Part shown: positions 42,957-54,113 of the stretch, one piece after another
Numbering within the stretch: position 1 is the first letter of the stretch
Layout: each line of letters starts with the position of its first letter
From: Hypericum androsaemum
Taxonomy: Eukaryota > Streptophyta > Magnoliopsida > Malpighiales > Hypericaceae
Direction of reading: 5' to 3'
DNA: 64,000 bases
Assembly (NCBI GenBank): GCA_963995505.1
Contig: OZ023198.1
Coordinates: 1,116,001-1,180,000, forward strand
Made by a program: the position numbers and the translations under genes
The notes under the pieces: generated by a model
Databases searched by the model: none
What the model was told of the DNA's origin: nothing
Seen by the model: the letters and a program-made list of their open reading frames with translations, nothing else

Positions 42957-45000
42957 TAAGGGAAAAAGTACAGTTTAGTACCCTCTAGTATTACAGTTTT
43001 TACGATATGAAATTTTGTCAAGCTACGGTCAAGCTCAGGTCCGGACGACTTTCGAACCTAGCTGCACGGTCACGTCATCAAAACGACCATGTTTCAGTCT
43101 CACGTGGCTTGTTGTCTAGCATCTATATAGCAAGTGAAAAATTATCAAAATGGTTGCAATTTTTTTATAAACACTCAAGAAGACCCTCTTCTTCCGCCCC
43201 CAACCCCTAGCCCTCCCCCCCTCTCTCTACAAATGAAAGAGAATCGAACACGTAACAATCTCATATTTGTTTGGAGACTATGACAACCATTCCGAAGTAC
43301 ACTCCAGGATGAATTAAGCACACGTGCTCAGATATTTCCTTAACATTTCCGCAAAACAATCAGCTTATTATTAACAGAGTCATCAAAAAGACCAAATCAA
43401 ACGCAATTGTATATCATAAAACCAGCTCACAACCAACCCGCAACCCAACAGCCGAGGGGAAGAAGCACGAACCATAGGGGTCACTTAACGTGGAGGAGGT
43501 CGTCGTAGGGGTCGCAGCGACCGGGGGCCTGGCTGATCTGGGCATCCACGAAGATCTGACCAACCCCAAGTGGTGCTCGAGATCTGTCGAGCAAGACGGT
43601 GGAGACGATGTCATTTGAGATCGATGTGGTCGCTGTAGACGGTGGAGACTCTGGTGCCGTCGTTCCCGTCGGCAGGAGGGAAACTGGAGGCAGAGGGGTG
43701 TTCGGTCTTGGAGCCCGACGCCCTCTGCGGGGATCTGCTCTTGTGTTGGTTCCTCGAGAAGGTGGAGTCCTTCAGCCCATGTGTGGTGGCTGCCGACAGG
43801 CACGATGTGGTAGGCCCGAGAGCGACGCCTGCACCGGGTGGACTTTCACTCTTGAACCTGCCAAAGATGAAGTCTGCGCGAGTCCCATTCTTCAATCATT
43901 TCCCCTTTTTCTCTTCTAACTTGTAAGTATGGGCATGTTTCGACAATCTTCTCTTGTTTTGACTGATATTTATAAGTGTAAAGACCAAGAAATTTAAAAG
44001 TAAATTCTAAAACTAGTGGAGGACTGGATTGAAATTTATCAGGTATTACTCTGTAATATGCAAAACAGGAAACTCTAGAGCCTGACCTATATAAGGAGGG
44101 CTGACAGAAACCCTAGAACCACCAGAATCTAAAAATTTCGTTTCTTTTGCCTCCTGCCAGGCAGAGAGACCGATACAGGCGAGCCAAGGGACGGGGACGA
44201 CTTAAACAGAGCGGGATGCGAGGTAAGTCGAATCCCTGTCCGAAAATTGTACATATTGCATCCGTGTGATGACCTTATTTACGTCGGGTATAGTCTGTGT
44301 ATATTGTTTGTTCATCTGACAGCATGTGTATTGCGTGATTTACTTTGTCCGTATCATACTGAATATTGAGCACTGGATACCGAACACTGAATACCGAATA
44401 CTGAACACTGAATACTGTACCGGACTTTCCTGATTTGCTGAGTATAGTGTGAATTCATGCTATGGTTGTGAACGTATTTTATTGTTGTGTTCGGCTTGCT
44501 GAGTTGTGTATCTCATCAAAATACATATTTTATTTCAGATACTCTGGGGGCGATTCGGGAGTGAGGATTCGAGGCGAGGACATGCATCCTAGGCATTTAC
44601 GACATTATGCTTTCATTTCAGATTGAGACAATATATTTTTCTATTGAACTTGAGTATGTTACGCTTTGGTTTTGGATTGAATTTTGATAAATAAAGTAGT
44701 CTTACGGGAATTTAACCCGTGGCAGTTGACATGCCTAATTTCTGGTGCGTGACAGTTTTAATCTTATGGCAATAATAGCTCTGATAGATAACATGATAGA
44801 CAGGAGAGAGGTGAAGGGGTGTGGGTTGGAGACGGAGAGAGGTGGAGAAGAGTAGAGTCTTCTTGAGTGTTTATAAAAAAATTAGGACCATTCTAAAAAT
44901 TTGTCACTTGCCATGTAAATGCTTGACACTTAATAGTCACTTACCCAATGTCCAAGGTGAGCCAAAAGTAGGAAACGGGAGAGAGAGGACAGAGATGAGT
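42957..45000. mobile_element. Possible degraded long-TIR element with nested LTR-like insert
   Basis: The left end GGGAAAAAGTACAGTTTAGT resembles the end of the Pack-MULE at 30761. At about 43115-43225 (ATAGCAAGTG, TTTTTTTATAAACACTCAAG, AAGACC) the sequence is inverted at about 44800-44920 (CTTGAGTGTTTATAAAAAAA). The right outer end is lost. Between them a GC-rich minus-strand stretch (43414-43926) has protein-like runs split over two frames (DGNDGTRVSTVYSDHIDL; VSTVLLDRSRAPLGVGQIF) that I could not assign; it may be captured gene DNA. Confidence 0.4.
43977..44754 (+). repeat. Possible solo LTR
   Basis: It starts TGTAAAGACCAAGAAATT and ends GGTGCGTGACA, in line with gypsy LTRs that begin TGTAA and end GTGACA. 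It has a TATA box (CTATATAAGGAGG near 44090) and a string of 8-9 bp units of ACTGAATACCGA type (44368-44418). No matching 5-bp target duplication was found. Confidence 0.45.
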
Positions 45001-46161
45001 AAAAATTAGGCACCCATTCTAATTGGGTAACTCAATAGTGAAAAATTATTTATATGTCCTCAATAAATAAATAAAAAATTAAATAATTTTTTGCATAACT
45101 AAAGTAACGGCCGATATACCACTATTTGATCGCTATTATGCCGCTATAGTAGCTACTATGGCCGCTTCTGTCCACGGCGTTTAACAGCAGCCTAGCGTAG
45201 CGATAGGTATGGAAAACGCTACATAACAGCGCGCTATAGCGCTCTATTAACAATAGAGATACCGACTAGCATGTGTGAGGAAAAAAATGCTAATCATTGA
45301 ATCTGTCCAAACCGGACAAAAAATTTGGTTTTAAACCGAAACAATAAAAAGGATCAGGTCTTGATCGATTTTTTATGCCTTGTAAAATGGTTCTCATCGG
45401 TCTTACAAAAAAATAATATTAATTTGAATCGAACTGCAATTTCAAATTTTGCATTGTGGATTTGATATAGTTTAATGTTGGAAAAATGTTGGAAATTTTA
45501 GTAGAACACATGGAAGTTTTTTATTTGAGTCGTGTAAGAGACGATGTACATAGGACTATTTCACCCGTATAGCTTTTGAACACATGGAAGCAGAGAGGCT
45601 TCTCCTCTCTTCACTTTGTCTGACTCTCATGCCATATGGCCTTATATAGTGGAGAATTATTAAAATCATTTAAAAAGTTTATATAAATTTACGTAACAGC
45701 AAATTAAAAACGGTTTTAAATACGTTCGTTACGCGAAAATATTTAGTTCAACTTTATTAATTTTTCATTTCTTTTTTGGGTTATCCCATTCTTGTTTTTA
45801 TTCAAGAAAACTTATATCAATGTATTTATTTTGTTTTCGATTGAAATATGTTTTGCTTTCTTTTAAAAGTGACTTGGAACTATTCTCAAATTTGTGAATT
45901 TAGATGTATGTTGTTTTTGATAGATTAGTGAAAGACCTTAAGTTAAAACTATTGTGATTCCTTCTCTGGCTGTGGAATCGCTCTCATCGTGCCCCTATCT
46001 TTTTCAAAATTCTGGGTTTCTAGGTCACAACCAAAACAGGCAAAAAAATTGGATTAGTGTTGCACCAGAACCAAAGGACAAAAGGTTTGGTTCTATTCTC
46101 ATACTTTTCCTGAAATGGTTTTCTTTTCTTGCTGTTCGGATCGGTCGAGTTACAATTTTTT
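45001..46161. other. Intergenic, with a short palindrome-rich patch
   Basis: At about 45105-45250 the sequence is dense in GCTAT/ATAGC words and includes the perfect 12-bp palindrome GCGCTATAGCGC. The rest is AT-rich without a gene. Confidence 0.45.
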
Positions 46162-47499
46162 GGGTAAATTACTCTCTTGTCTTTGATATTTAGTCATCCT
46201 CCTCCTCGGATCACTGGATTTCCGAAAATGATTTTACCGTCCCCCGTCTTTGGTTTTAGAAACTCTCGGGTCCCTGGTGTCAGAATATGCCATTTTCTTG
46301 CCGGATTATGTCATTTTTCCCGGCGAACCCTTACTTGAAAAGACCAAAATATCTCTCCCACTTAAAAAAAAAAAATCTTCTCTCCTTTTACCTTCACCTC
46401 CTTTCTCCCACTTCATCTTCTTCTCCCACCTTCAATCAAAACCAAAACTTAATTTTGAACACTCCAAATCATTTAGAAAGAATCAAAACTTAAACAACCC
46501 TAATTTTGAAACCCAAATCATTTTCTGAATTTCAAAAACTCTAATTTTAATTATTGATAAACCTTAATCAATGAACCCAGGTCTCAAAAACTAATCTTTC
46601 CTTAACTGGGTACCCCCTTGGATTAACAGAAACAAGACATGGAAGTCTTCTAATGAAGCTCCCGAGCTAAAGATTGAAATTTTACTAGAGCCTCTCCCTA
46701 ATCCAATAAAACCCAAACACGAAAAGCATCGCCCGGGATAATAACTGCCCCGTCCAAACAATAACCGTCCACCGCCACCCTCCTTTGTGCGCGAAGTCCT
46801 CCTGTCCCTCTCCCTCCTCCTCCTCCTGGTTCAGCACCGAGAACACCGTACAAACCCTACAGATTATGCAGTACGTCACCAGGACGGCCATCGCGGCCGC
46901 CACCCAGAACGAAACCAGTGTCACGAGCAACACAACTAGCAGGAGCTTCTCCACCAGCGGGAGCTCCCCCCCTCCCCATTGGCCCATACACGTCCCTTCG
47001 GACGTACGTCGCGTACTTCTTCTCGAGCTCCTTCGGCGATGGTTCCACCTAGTTCGCATCAAATTTTAGCAGCGGCCAGTTGTCACGGGACGGCGGCTCC
47101 GACTTCGAGAAATTAAGATTCTGTTTATTTATTAAATTAGGGATTTAATTAATAGTGGATGATGGATAGGCATCTTGGTCGATCTGGTATTTGTTTCGGG
47201 GTGGCTTAGGGCTCTTTATATTTTATTTTATTTTTAAGAGTGAAAAAATAAATTAAACATAAGAAGAAGGGAGAAAGGAAGAAAGGAAGGGAAAGGGAGA
47301 AAGGATTTTTTTTGTTTTATAGTAAGAGGGGCATTTTAGTATTTTCAAGTGGTGCTTCGCCGGAGAATATGGAATATTCTGGCATCAGAGACCCGAGAGT
47401 TTCTAAAATCAAAGATGGAGACAGTAAAATCATTTTTGAAAATGTAGGGACCCGAGGGAGAGAATGACCAAACACTAGAAACTAGGGGATAATTTACCC
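46162..47499. mobile_element. Pack-MULE with LPEAT1-like gene fragment
   Basis: Inverted arms of about 130 bp: left GGGTAAATTACTCTCTTGTC from 46162; right, as complement, GGGTAAATTATCCCCTAGTT from 47499. Shared blocks include AAAATGATTTTAC and TTTTAGAAACTCTCGGGTC. The first ten bases (GGGTAAATTA) equal those of the MULE at 21380. T6 lies on both sides, so a target duplication cannot be judged. Inside is a host gene fragment on the minus strand and no transposase. The copia copy 2 begins 115 bp further right. Confidence 0.8.
46685..47048 (-). pseudogene. Captured LPEAT1-like acyltransferase fragment
   Basis: The minus strand reads SPKELEKKYATYVRRDVYGP MGRG; the frame then shifts within a G-run near 46975 and continues ELPLVEKLLLVVLLVTLVS, CIICRVCTVFS, GQEDFAHKGGWRWTVIVW and LSRAMLFVFGFYWIRER. 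This order matches the N-terminal, membrane-anchoring part of plant lysophosphatidylethanolamine acyltransferase 1 (LEKKFAPYARxDxYGxMG, ICRVFTLFS, QEDYAHxxGW, LLFVFGFYWI). The catalytic HX4D region lies further on and is absent, so no enzyme can be made. The donor is a membrane-lipid remodelling gene. Confidence 0.82.
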
Positions 47500-47613
47500 T
47501 TTTTTCACCTCTACCAACAAGCATGGACACAAGATTTGCTCTTATTTAACTAAGATGAGTTAAGTTTAAGTCACTAATAATAATAGTATAAAATATTTGT
47601 TAAGTAATATTTG

Positions 47614-48279
47614 TGTTGGATTTTGAATGCATAATTAATGCATTTGGCCCAAGCTGAAAGGCCCGAGCTGAAAAGCCCAAGCTGAAAAGTCCAAGCTGAG
47701 GATGGGAGAATCATTACCACATCGAAAATCGCAAGGAATTTTTCCATGTTTATAAGGAGAAGCTCCAAGCTGGTGTAACATTAAATGTTCCACCTGAAGA
47801 GCTGACCGAGGCTGCTTGCGACGATGGTGCGAAGCAACATCTGAGCACGCGCACGCGCTCGCACACGTGCGTGTGCATGTGGCGCACGTGCGCATCGTCG
47901 CGAGGAGCTGGAGGAGCCTTAAAGTTTTGCCGAAGCTCGGATGAAGAAGCGGAAGGGCTGGAACGTCCCAGAGACTTCCAGAAGATCTAAGGGTTACGAG
48001 CAAACTCGAAGAGCGCACAGGCGAATCCAGAAGCTCCCAGAACACCGAAGGGGCGCGAGTGTGCTGCGTGCTTGCCGAAGGAGTGCCAACGACCTCCGAA
48101 GAGCCACGAACGAATTGGCTGAAGAGGCACCTGAAGGGCAGCCTGCCTGTTGGCCGAACGGACACATTTCCTCAGAATTGCTTCGTGCCTCCACTCCATC
48201 CAGCTCCTATAAATAGGTCCCTCCCCCTCATTTGCAAATCATCCTAACTACAAGTGCATAAGCATTCATTAGCATTGTA

Positions 48280-48351
<72 letters not shown>

Positions 48352-48558
48352 AAAAGTCCGAATATTCAAGGTTCGCCTGAAGCTTCGAGGGTTGTTGTGC
48401 TACGAACTGAGAAGCAGCCTAGTCGTTGTATCTTGGGGACGATTGCTGCAGCCTGTAAGCACTAAATACGGGGCAATCTCGTCTTACGGAGAAAGAGTCC
48501 AACTCTTGCCTCGACTATTAAAGATCCTAATCAAGTACACCACCTGCGACAAACAACA
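47614..48558 (+). repeat. 5' LTR of copia copy 2 (945 bp)
   Basis: It starts TGTTGGATTTTGAATGC and ends CGACAAACAACA. The TATA-like box CCTATAAATAGG is near 48207. A (CT)n run of about 34 units (48281-48349) follows; the 3' LTR has only about 16 units at the same place. The LTRs differ at scattered bases and in small indels, so the insertion is not recent. Confidence 0.92.
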
Positions 48559-48587
48559 ATCGTAAGATGAGGTCTGTGTACTTGAAG

Positions 48588-49271
48588 ATGGCATCATCAA
48601 GCTCCGCACCTATACCAGTGCCAGCGGTTCCAGGAACTGTCCACGCCGAAAGGCCGGCCAAGTTCAACGGTACCGAGTTCAAGCGGTGGTAACAAAAGAT
48701 GTTGTTCTACTTGACGACGCTCAACTTGGTCCGATTCTTAAAGGAAGAGGCTCCGAAAGTGGCAGAAAATGAGGTTGATCCACAGAAGATCAACGCTCTT
48801 GATGCATGGAGTCACAGCGACTTCCTATGTCGTAACTATGTCCTGAATGGCTTAGACGATGCCATGTACAATGTCTATGCAGGTACCAAGACTGTGAAAG
48901 AATTGTGGGACTCCCTGGAGAAGAAGTACAAAATGGAGGATGCCGGGATGAAGAAATTCATCGTCGGAAGGTTCCTTGACTTCCAGATGGTGGACTCCAA
49001 GAAGGTCATAGACCAAGTCCAAGAGCTGCAGCTGATTCTACACGAGATTCACGCCGAAGGCATGCAACTCAGCGAATCCTTCCAGGTGGCTGCTCTAATC
49101 GAGAAGCTACCTCCTCTGTGGAAGGACTTCAAGAACTACCTCAAGCATAAGAGGAAGGATATGGGGCTGGAAGACCTGATCGTAAGACTAAGGATCGAGG
49201 AAGATAACCAAAAGTCTGAAGTCAAGACCGGCAGGACCAACTCTGAGGCTAAGGTACACCTCGCTGAGTGA
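48588..49271 (+). pseudogene. Copia gag (copy 2)
   Basis: The start MASSSSAPIPVPAVPG lies at 48588. Codon 35 is a TAA (48690-48692) where copy 1 has Gln in the RWQQK block. From 48699 the frame continues as UBN2-type gag ([50 protein letters not shown]). It ends in a TGA at 49269 and shifts frame before the zinc knuckle. Confidence 0.88.
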
Positions 49272-49693
49272 GGACCGGTAAGAAGAGGAAGAAGCCCGGA
49301 AATAAGCAAGAGAAGCAAGAGCCAAAGCACAAGAAAGCTAAGAAGATCAATGGCAATTGCTACAACTGCGACAAGCTCGGTCACATGGCCAAAGATTGTC
49401 GCTTGCCGAAGAAAGACGATCGTGAGAAGGCTAACCTGGCTGATGACTTGTCTTAGCTACACCTATCCACCGTGGTTTTTGAAGCTAATCTTGTGGATAA
49501 CCCAAGAGAATGGTTCATAGACACAGGGACAACCCAACACATCTGCTCAGACAAGGAGATGTTCTCGACCTACACAGCCATCAGCGGGCGGAAGTTGTTC
49601 ATGGGTAACTCTGCAACATCTCCCGTAGTTGGACTAGGCCAGGTGGTGCTGAAGCTGACCTCCGGAAAAGAGCTGACCTCCGAAAAAAACTAA
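49268..49693 (+). pseudogene. Copia zinc knuckle and protease (copy 2)
   Basis: The intact CCHC knuckle CYNCDKLGHMAKDCR lies in a Lys-rich stretch, followed by a TAG at about 49454 within the linker. The protease then reads WFIDTGTTQHICSD, where the catalytic DTG is intact (it is DTW in copy 1). Another frameshift follows at about 49693. Confidence 0.87.
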
Positions 49694-49704
49694 CCCTCAA
49701 GGAT

Positions 49705-50482
49705 GTGCTGCATGTCCCAGACATTCGTAAGAATTTATTATCCGGCTCACTGTTGAGCAAAGCTGGGATGAAACTAATATTCGAGGCCGATAGGTTTGTA
49801 TTGACTAAGGCTGGTACCTTTGTAGGAAAGGGTTACCTCGAGAGGGGGCTCTTCAAGATGAATGTAATAAATGTCAAACACGCCTTTAATGGCCCTAATA
49901 AAGTTGTTAATTCTTTTTACTTGGTTGAGTGTTCTAACTTATGGCATGATAGATTAGGATACGTAAATTTGAGCTCACTAAGGAAGTTAGTAAGTTTAAA
50001 TTTATTGCCAAAAATGGAGTTTGACCCGAACAATAAATGTGAAGTATGTGTAGAGGCAAAAATGACCAAAGCATCTTTTCATTCAGTGGAAAGAAGTACT
50101 ACACCTTTAGAATTAATTCGTACTGACATATGTGATATAAAACACGTGCAAACTAGAGGTGGAAAAAAGTATTTCATCACATTTATTGACGATTGCACGA
50201 GGTACTGTTATGTACACCTCTTGAAAGGAAAAGACGAAGCTCTAGAAGCTTTCAAGAGTTATAAGAATGAGGTTAAAAATCAACAGTACTAAAATTAAAA
50301 TGATTCGAAGTGATAGAGGGGGAGAATATGTAGCTCCGTTTAAGGAATTCCGCCAACAAAATGGCATTATTCATCAGACAATAGCTCTATACTCACCTCA
50401 ATCAAATGGCGTAGCTGAACGCAAGAATCAAACTCTTAAGGAGATGATGAACGCTATGTTGATTAGCTCGGGCTTACCATAG
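49705..50482 (+). pseudogene. Copia GAG-pre-integrase and integrase core (copy 2)
   Basis: LWHDRLGYVNL and CEVCVEAKM form the GAG-pre-integrase block. The core shows [32 protein letters not shown] and [19 protein letters not shown], so all three acidic residues remain. A frameshift lies at about 50280 (NQQY stop) and a TAG at 50480 where copy 1 reads PQN. Unlike copy 1, the spacer between the second Asp and the Glu is complete. Confidence 0.9.
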
Positions 50483-50500
50483 AACTTATGGGGGGAAGCT

Positions 50501-50977
50501 GTGCTCTCAGCTAATCACATTCTAAACAAATTGCCACACAAGAGAAGGGACAAAACCCCATATGAATTATGGAAAGGGAGGAAGCCTTCCTACGGTTACC
50601 TTAAAGTGTGGGGGTGCCTAGCCAAGGTAGAAATACCTCCACCTAAAAGGGTGAGAATAAGACCCAAGACCATTGACTGCATCTTTATCGGATATGCCCA
50701 CAATAGTAGCGCATACCGATTTCTAGCGCACAAGTCTGAAAACCCTGAAATCAACGAGGAAATGGTCATGGAATCAAGGAATGCAACATTCTTTGAGAAT
50801 ATCTTTCCTAAAAAGGAAACGAAAGAAGTAAGCTCAAACAAAAGAAGTTATGAAGCTACACAAGGCTCTGATCAAGGTACCGAGGAACCTAGACAGAGTA
50901 AGAGGACCAAAGTAGCCAAGTCGTTTGGTCCAGATTTTTTAAACTACATGTTTGAAAATGAACCTGGGACAGTCTAA
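50501..50977 (+). pseudogene. Copia integrase C-terminal / linker (copy 2)
   Basis: Frame from [20 protein letters not shown] through YLKVWGCLAKV and CIFIGYAHNSSAYR to a TAA after NEPGTV, where copy 1 reads VQEALSS. The rest of the linker to 51043 is open in the same frame. Confidence 0.87.
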
Positions 50978-51043
50978 GAGGCATTATCTAGTCCAGATGC
51001 TCCTCTCTGGAAAGAAGCTATCAATAGTGAGATATCATCTATC

Positions 51044-52266
51044 ATGCAAAACCACACATGGGAAATTGTGGATCTCCCACCAGGTTGCAAACCTTTGGGT
51101 TGCAAGTGGATCCTTAAAATGAAATACAAAGCTGATGGATCAATCGACAAGTACAAAGCTCGGTTGGTAGCTAAAGGGTTCAAGCAGAAGGAAGGATATG
51201 ATTTTTTTGACACGTATTCGCCAGTCACAAAAATCACATCTATTAGAGTGCTCATAGCTATCGCAGTACTCTATAACCTCGAGATACATCAGATGGATGT
51301 AAAAACAGCTTTTCTAAATGGAGAACTGGAAGATAAAATATATATGGAATAACCTAAGGATTTGTTGCCCCCGGACAAGAACATAAAGTGTGCAAGCTGG
51401 TCAAGTCACTGTACGGGCTGAAACAGGCGCCGAAACAGTGGCATGAGAAATTTGACAAAACAATGATGTCAAATGGCTTTAAGATCAATGAGTGTGATAA
51501 ATGTGTATACATTAAAGGCACACCTGATGCTTACGTGATTGTATGTCTGTATGTAGACGACATGCTAATCGCAGAAAGTAGTAATGATCTTATCGTAAAA
51601 ACTAAGAACATGTTAAATAACAACTTTGACATAAAAGATATGGGTCTAGCTGACATCATACTAGAGATTAAAATCTCTAGGACGACTGAAGGAATTGTCT
51701 TGTCACAATCTCACTACGTTGAGAATGTACTCAAGAAATTCGATGCTTTTGACAAACCTCCGGCTAAGACTCCGGTAGACTTGAGTCTACACTTAACTAA
51801 AAATAGAGGGGACCTAGTATCTCAACTGAAATATACAAGGCTCATTGGGAGCCTGATGTACTTAACAAATTGTACACGCCCTGATATTGCGTATTCAGTT
51901 AGCAAGCTTAGTAGATTCACGAGCAATCCAGGATCAAACCACTGGCTAGCTCTGAAAAGGGTTCTAAAGTATCTAAAACATACCATGAACCATGGCATAC
52001 TTTATACTAGGTATCCAGCTGTATTGGAAGGATACAGTGATGCGAATTGGATATCGGACACTAAAGACTCCAAATCCACTAGTGGTTATGTGTTCACTAT
52101 AGGTGGAGGAGCTGTGTCCTGGAAATCCTCTAAACAAACGTGCATAGCTCGATCCACCATGGAGTCGGAGTTTATAGCACTAGACAAAGCTAGGGAAGAA
52201 GCTGAGTGGCTCAGAAACTTCCTAGAGGATATTCTGTGTTGGAACAAACATGTGCCTCTGTATTGA
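51044..52266 (+). pseudogene. Copia reverse transcriptase and start of RNase H (copy 2)
   Basis: Reverse transcriptase with KARLVAKGFKQKEG, MDVKTAFLNGELED, then a TAA at 51351 (copy 1 has Gln at that point in YMEQP). From 51388 it is open: [17 protein letters not shown], the catalytic [29 protein letters not shown] and the RNase H start ([31 protein letters not shown]). This is the longest intact stretch (292 codons) in either copy. Confidence 0.92.
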
Positions 52267-53046
52267 TACATTGTGATAGCATGTCAGCAATCGGGAGAGC
52301 ACAAAGAACTATGTACAACGGAAAGTCTCGACATATCCGTAGGAGACATAACACCGTTAGATAATTGATCTCAACTGGAGTAATAACGATTACTTATATG
52401 AAGTCCAAGGACAACATAGCTTATCCTTTGACGAAAGGAATCAACAGAGATCATATGTATAACGCAGTAAGGGAAATGAGGTTAAAATCCACACATTAAA
52501 GAACGTTCATAGCGGTAACTCAACCATGATGAGTGGAGATCCCACAAACTTGGTTCAATGAGACAACTAAGTTATGGATGGTTCAGATAATTACTTGGAA
52601 CCCATCCCATTCTCAGAAGCTGCCCAAGTACAAACCTACAGAAGTGTGGTAAGGTTAAGCGTCTACGCTTTTAATGATTCCTATACCAGAAAAAGGTGGA
52701 GTATTGCAGGATACTCCTGATGGGAGATCACCTATATAAGTGTGAAGTGAGGCCGCTTCAAAAGGAAAAAACACTTATGAATCCAAGATAAGGTCCATGG
52801 CCAAAACGGACACAACGTGAGAACCAAAGGATATTAGAGATATCATTGTGTAAATGTTATTGTCTTGGTTTACATAAAAAAGCTGACCAGTTCAAGACAC
52901 CGCGTTCACTGAGCAGCAGATAAATCTGATAACATCTTACTAGAGAAGGTTCAAAGCCGTAAGCTACCTATCTCGATGCAATGATATTTCGTTGGAACTT
53001 TTCTTAAAAGTGTCAGCATGCATTAATCATCATTAATGTGTGGGAT
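52267..53046 (+). pseudogene. Copia RNase H end and 3' untranslated region (copy 2)
   Basis: Decayed RNase H C-terminus (CDSMSAIGRAQ block, AYPLTKGIN in place of ADPLTKGIN) to about 52500, with several stops. An untranslated leader to the 3' LTR follows; it ends GTGTGGGAT just before TGTTGGG, a short polypurine-like tract. Confidence 0.8.
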
Positions 53047-53762
53047 TGTTGGGTTTTGAATGCATAATTAATGCATTTGGCCCAAGCTGAAAGACCCGAG
53101 CTGAAAAGCCCGAGCTGAGGATGGGAGAACCATTACCACATCGAAAATCGCAAGGAAATTTTCCATGTTTATAAGGAGAAGCTCCAAGCTGGTGTAACAT
53201 TAAATGTTCCACCTGAAGAGATGACTGAGGCTGCCTGCGAGGATGGTGCGAAGCACTATCCGAGCACGCGCACGAGCATGAGCACGCGCTCGTGCACGTG
53301 CGTGTGCGCATGGCGCATTAGATGCAGGTCGCAATGGGTACTTTGTGGCGCACTTGGCACTTCGCACGTGCGCATCGTCGCGAGGAGCCTTAAAGTTTTG
53401 CCGAAGGTCAGAGGCAGAAGGGCTGGAACGTCCCGGAGACTTCCAGAAGGTCGAAGGGTTACAGGCCAACCTGAAGGGCGCACAGGCGAATCCAGAAGCT
53501 CCCAGAACACCGAAGGGACGCGAGTGTGCTGCCTGCCTGCCGAAGGGGTGCCAACGACCTCTGAAGAGCCACGAACGAATTGGCTGAAGAGGCACCTGAA
53601 GGGCAGCCTGCCTATTGGCCGAACGGACGCGTTTTCTCGAAATTGCTTCGTGCCTCTTCAGAAAAGCCTGCCTCCACTCCATCCAACGCTTATAAATAGG
53701 CCCCTCCCCCTTATTTGCAAATCATCCCAACTACAAGTGCATAAGCATTCATTAGCATTGTA

Positions 53763-53797
<35 letters not shown>

Positions 53798-54005
53798 GAA
53801 AAGTCTGAATATCCAAGGTTTGCCTGAAGCTTCGAGGGTCATTGTGCTACGAACTCGGAAGCAGCCTAGTCGTTGTATCTTGGGGACGATTGCCGTAGCC
53901 CGTAAGCATTAAATACGGGGCAATCTCGTCTTATAGAGAAAGAGTCCAATTCTTGCCTCGACTATTAAAGATCTTAATCAAGTACACCACTTCCGACAAA
54001 CAACA
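53047..54005 (+). repeat. 3' LTR of copia copy 2 (959 bp)
   Basis: It starts TGTTGGGTTTTGAATGC and ends TTCCGACAAACAACA. TATA-like TTATAAATAGGCC near 53691, and a (CT)n run at 53764-53794. The right flank is ATTTA. Confidence 0.92.
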
Positions 54006-54070
54006 ATTTATTATCTTTTAAATATTATATCTGTGTCAACTCTTAATTAGTCTATGCACTTAGTATCATG

Positions 54071-54071
<1 letters not shown>

Positions 54072-54111
<40 letters not shown>
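54072..54111. repeat. (AT)n microsatellite
   Basis: About 20 TA/AT dinucleotides without interruption, 66 bp right of the copia element. Confidence 0.9.

Positions 54112-54113
<2 letters not shown>

Larger units (their letters stand above)
47614..54005 (+). mobile_element. Ty1/copia LTR retrotransposon, copy 2 (defective)
   Basis: A 6392-bp plus-strand element of the same family as copy 1. LTRs are 47614-48558 and 53047-54005 and both end ACAAACAACA. The flanks ATTTG (left) and ATTTA (right) fit a 5-bp target duplication with one change. Gag, protease, integrase, reverse transcriptase and RNase H follow in copia order but are broken by at least seven stops or frameshifts. Confidence 0.94.

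Noticed and set aside
43599..43926. Overlapping plus-strand frames of about 95-106 codons
   Set aside because: Antisense to the minus-strand frames with protein-like runs; neither strand gives a named domain, so no CDS is claimed.
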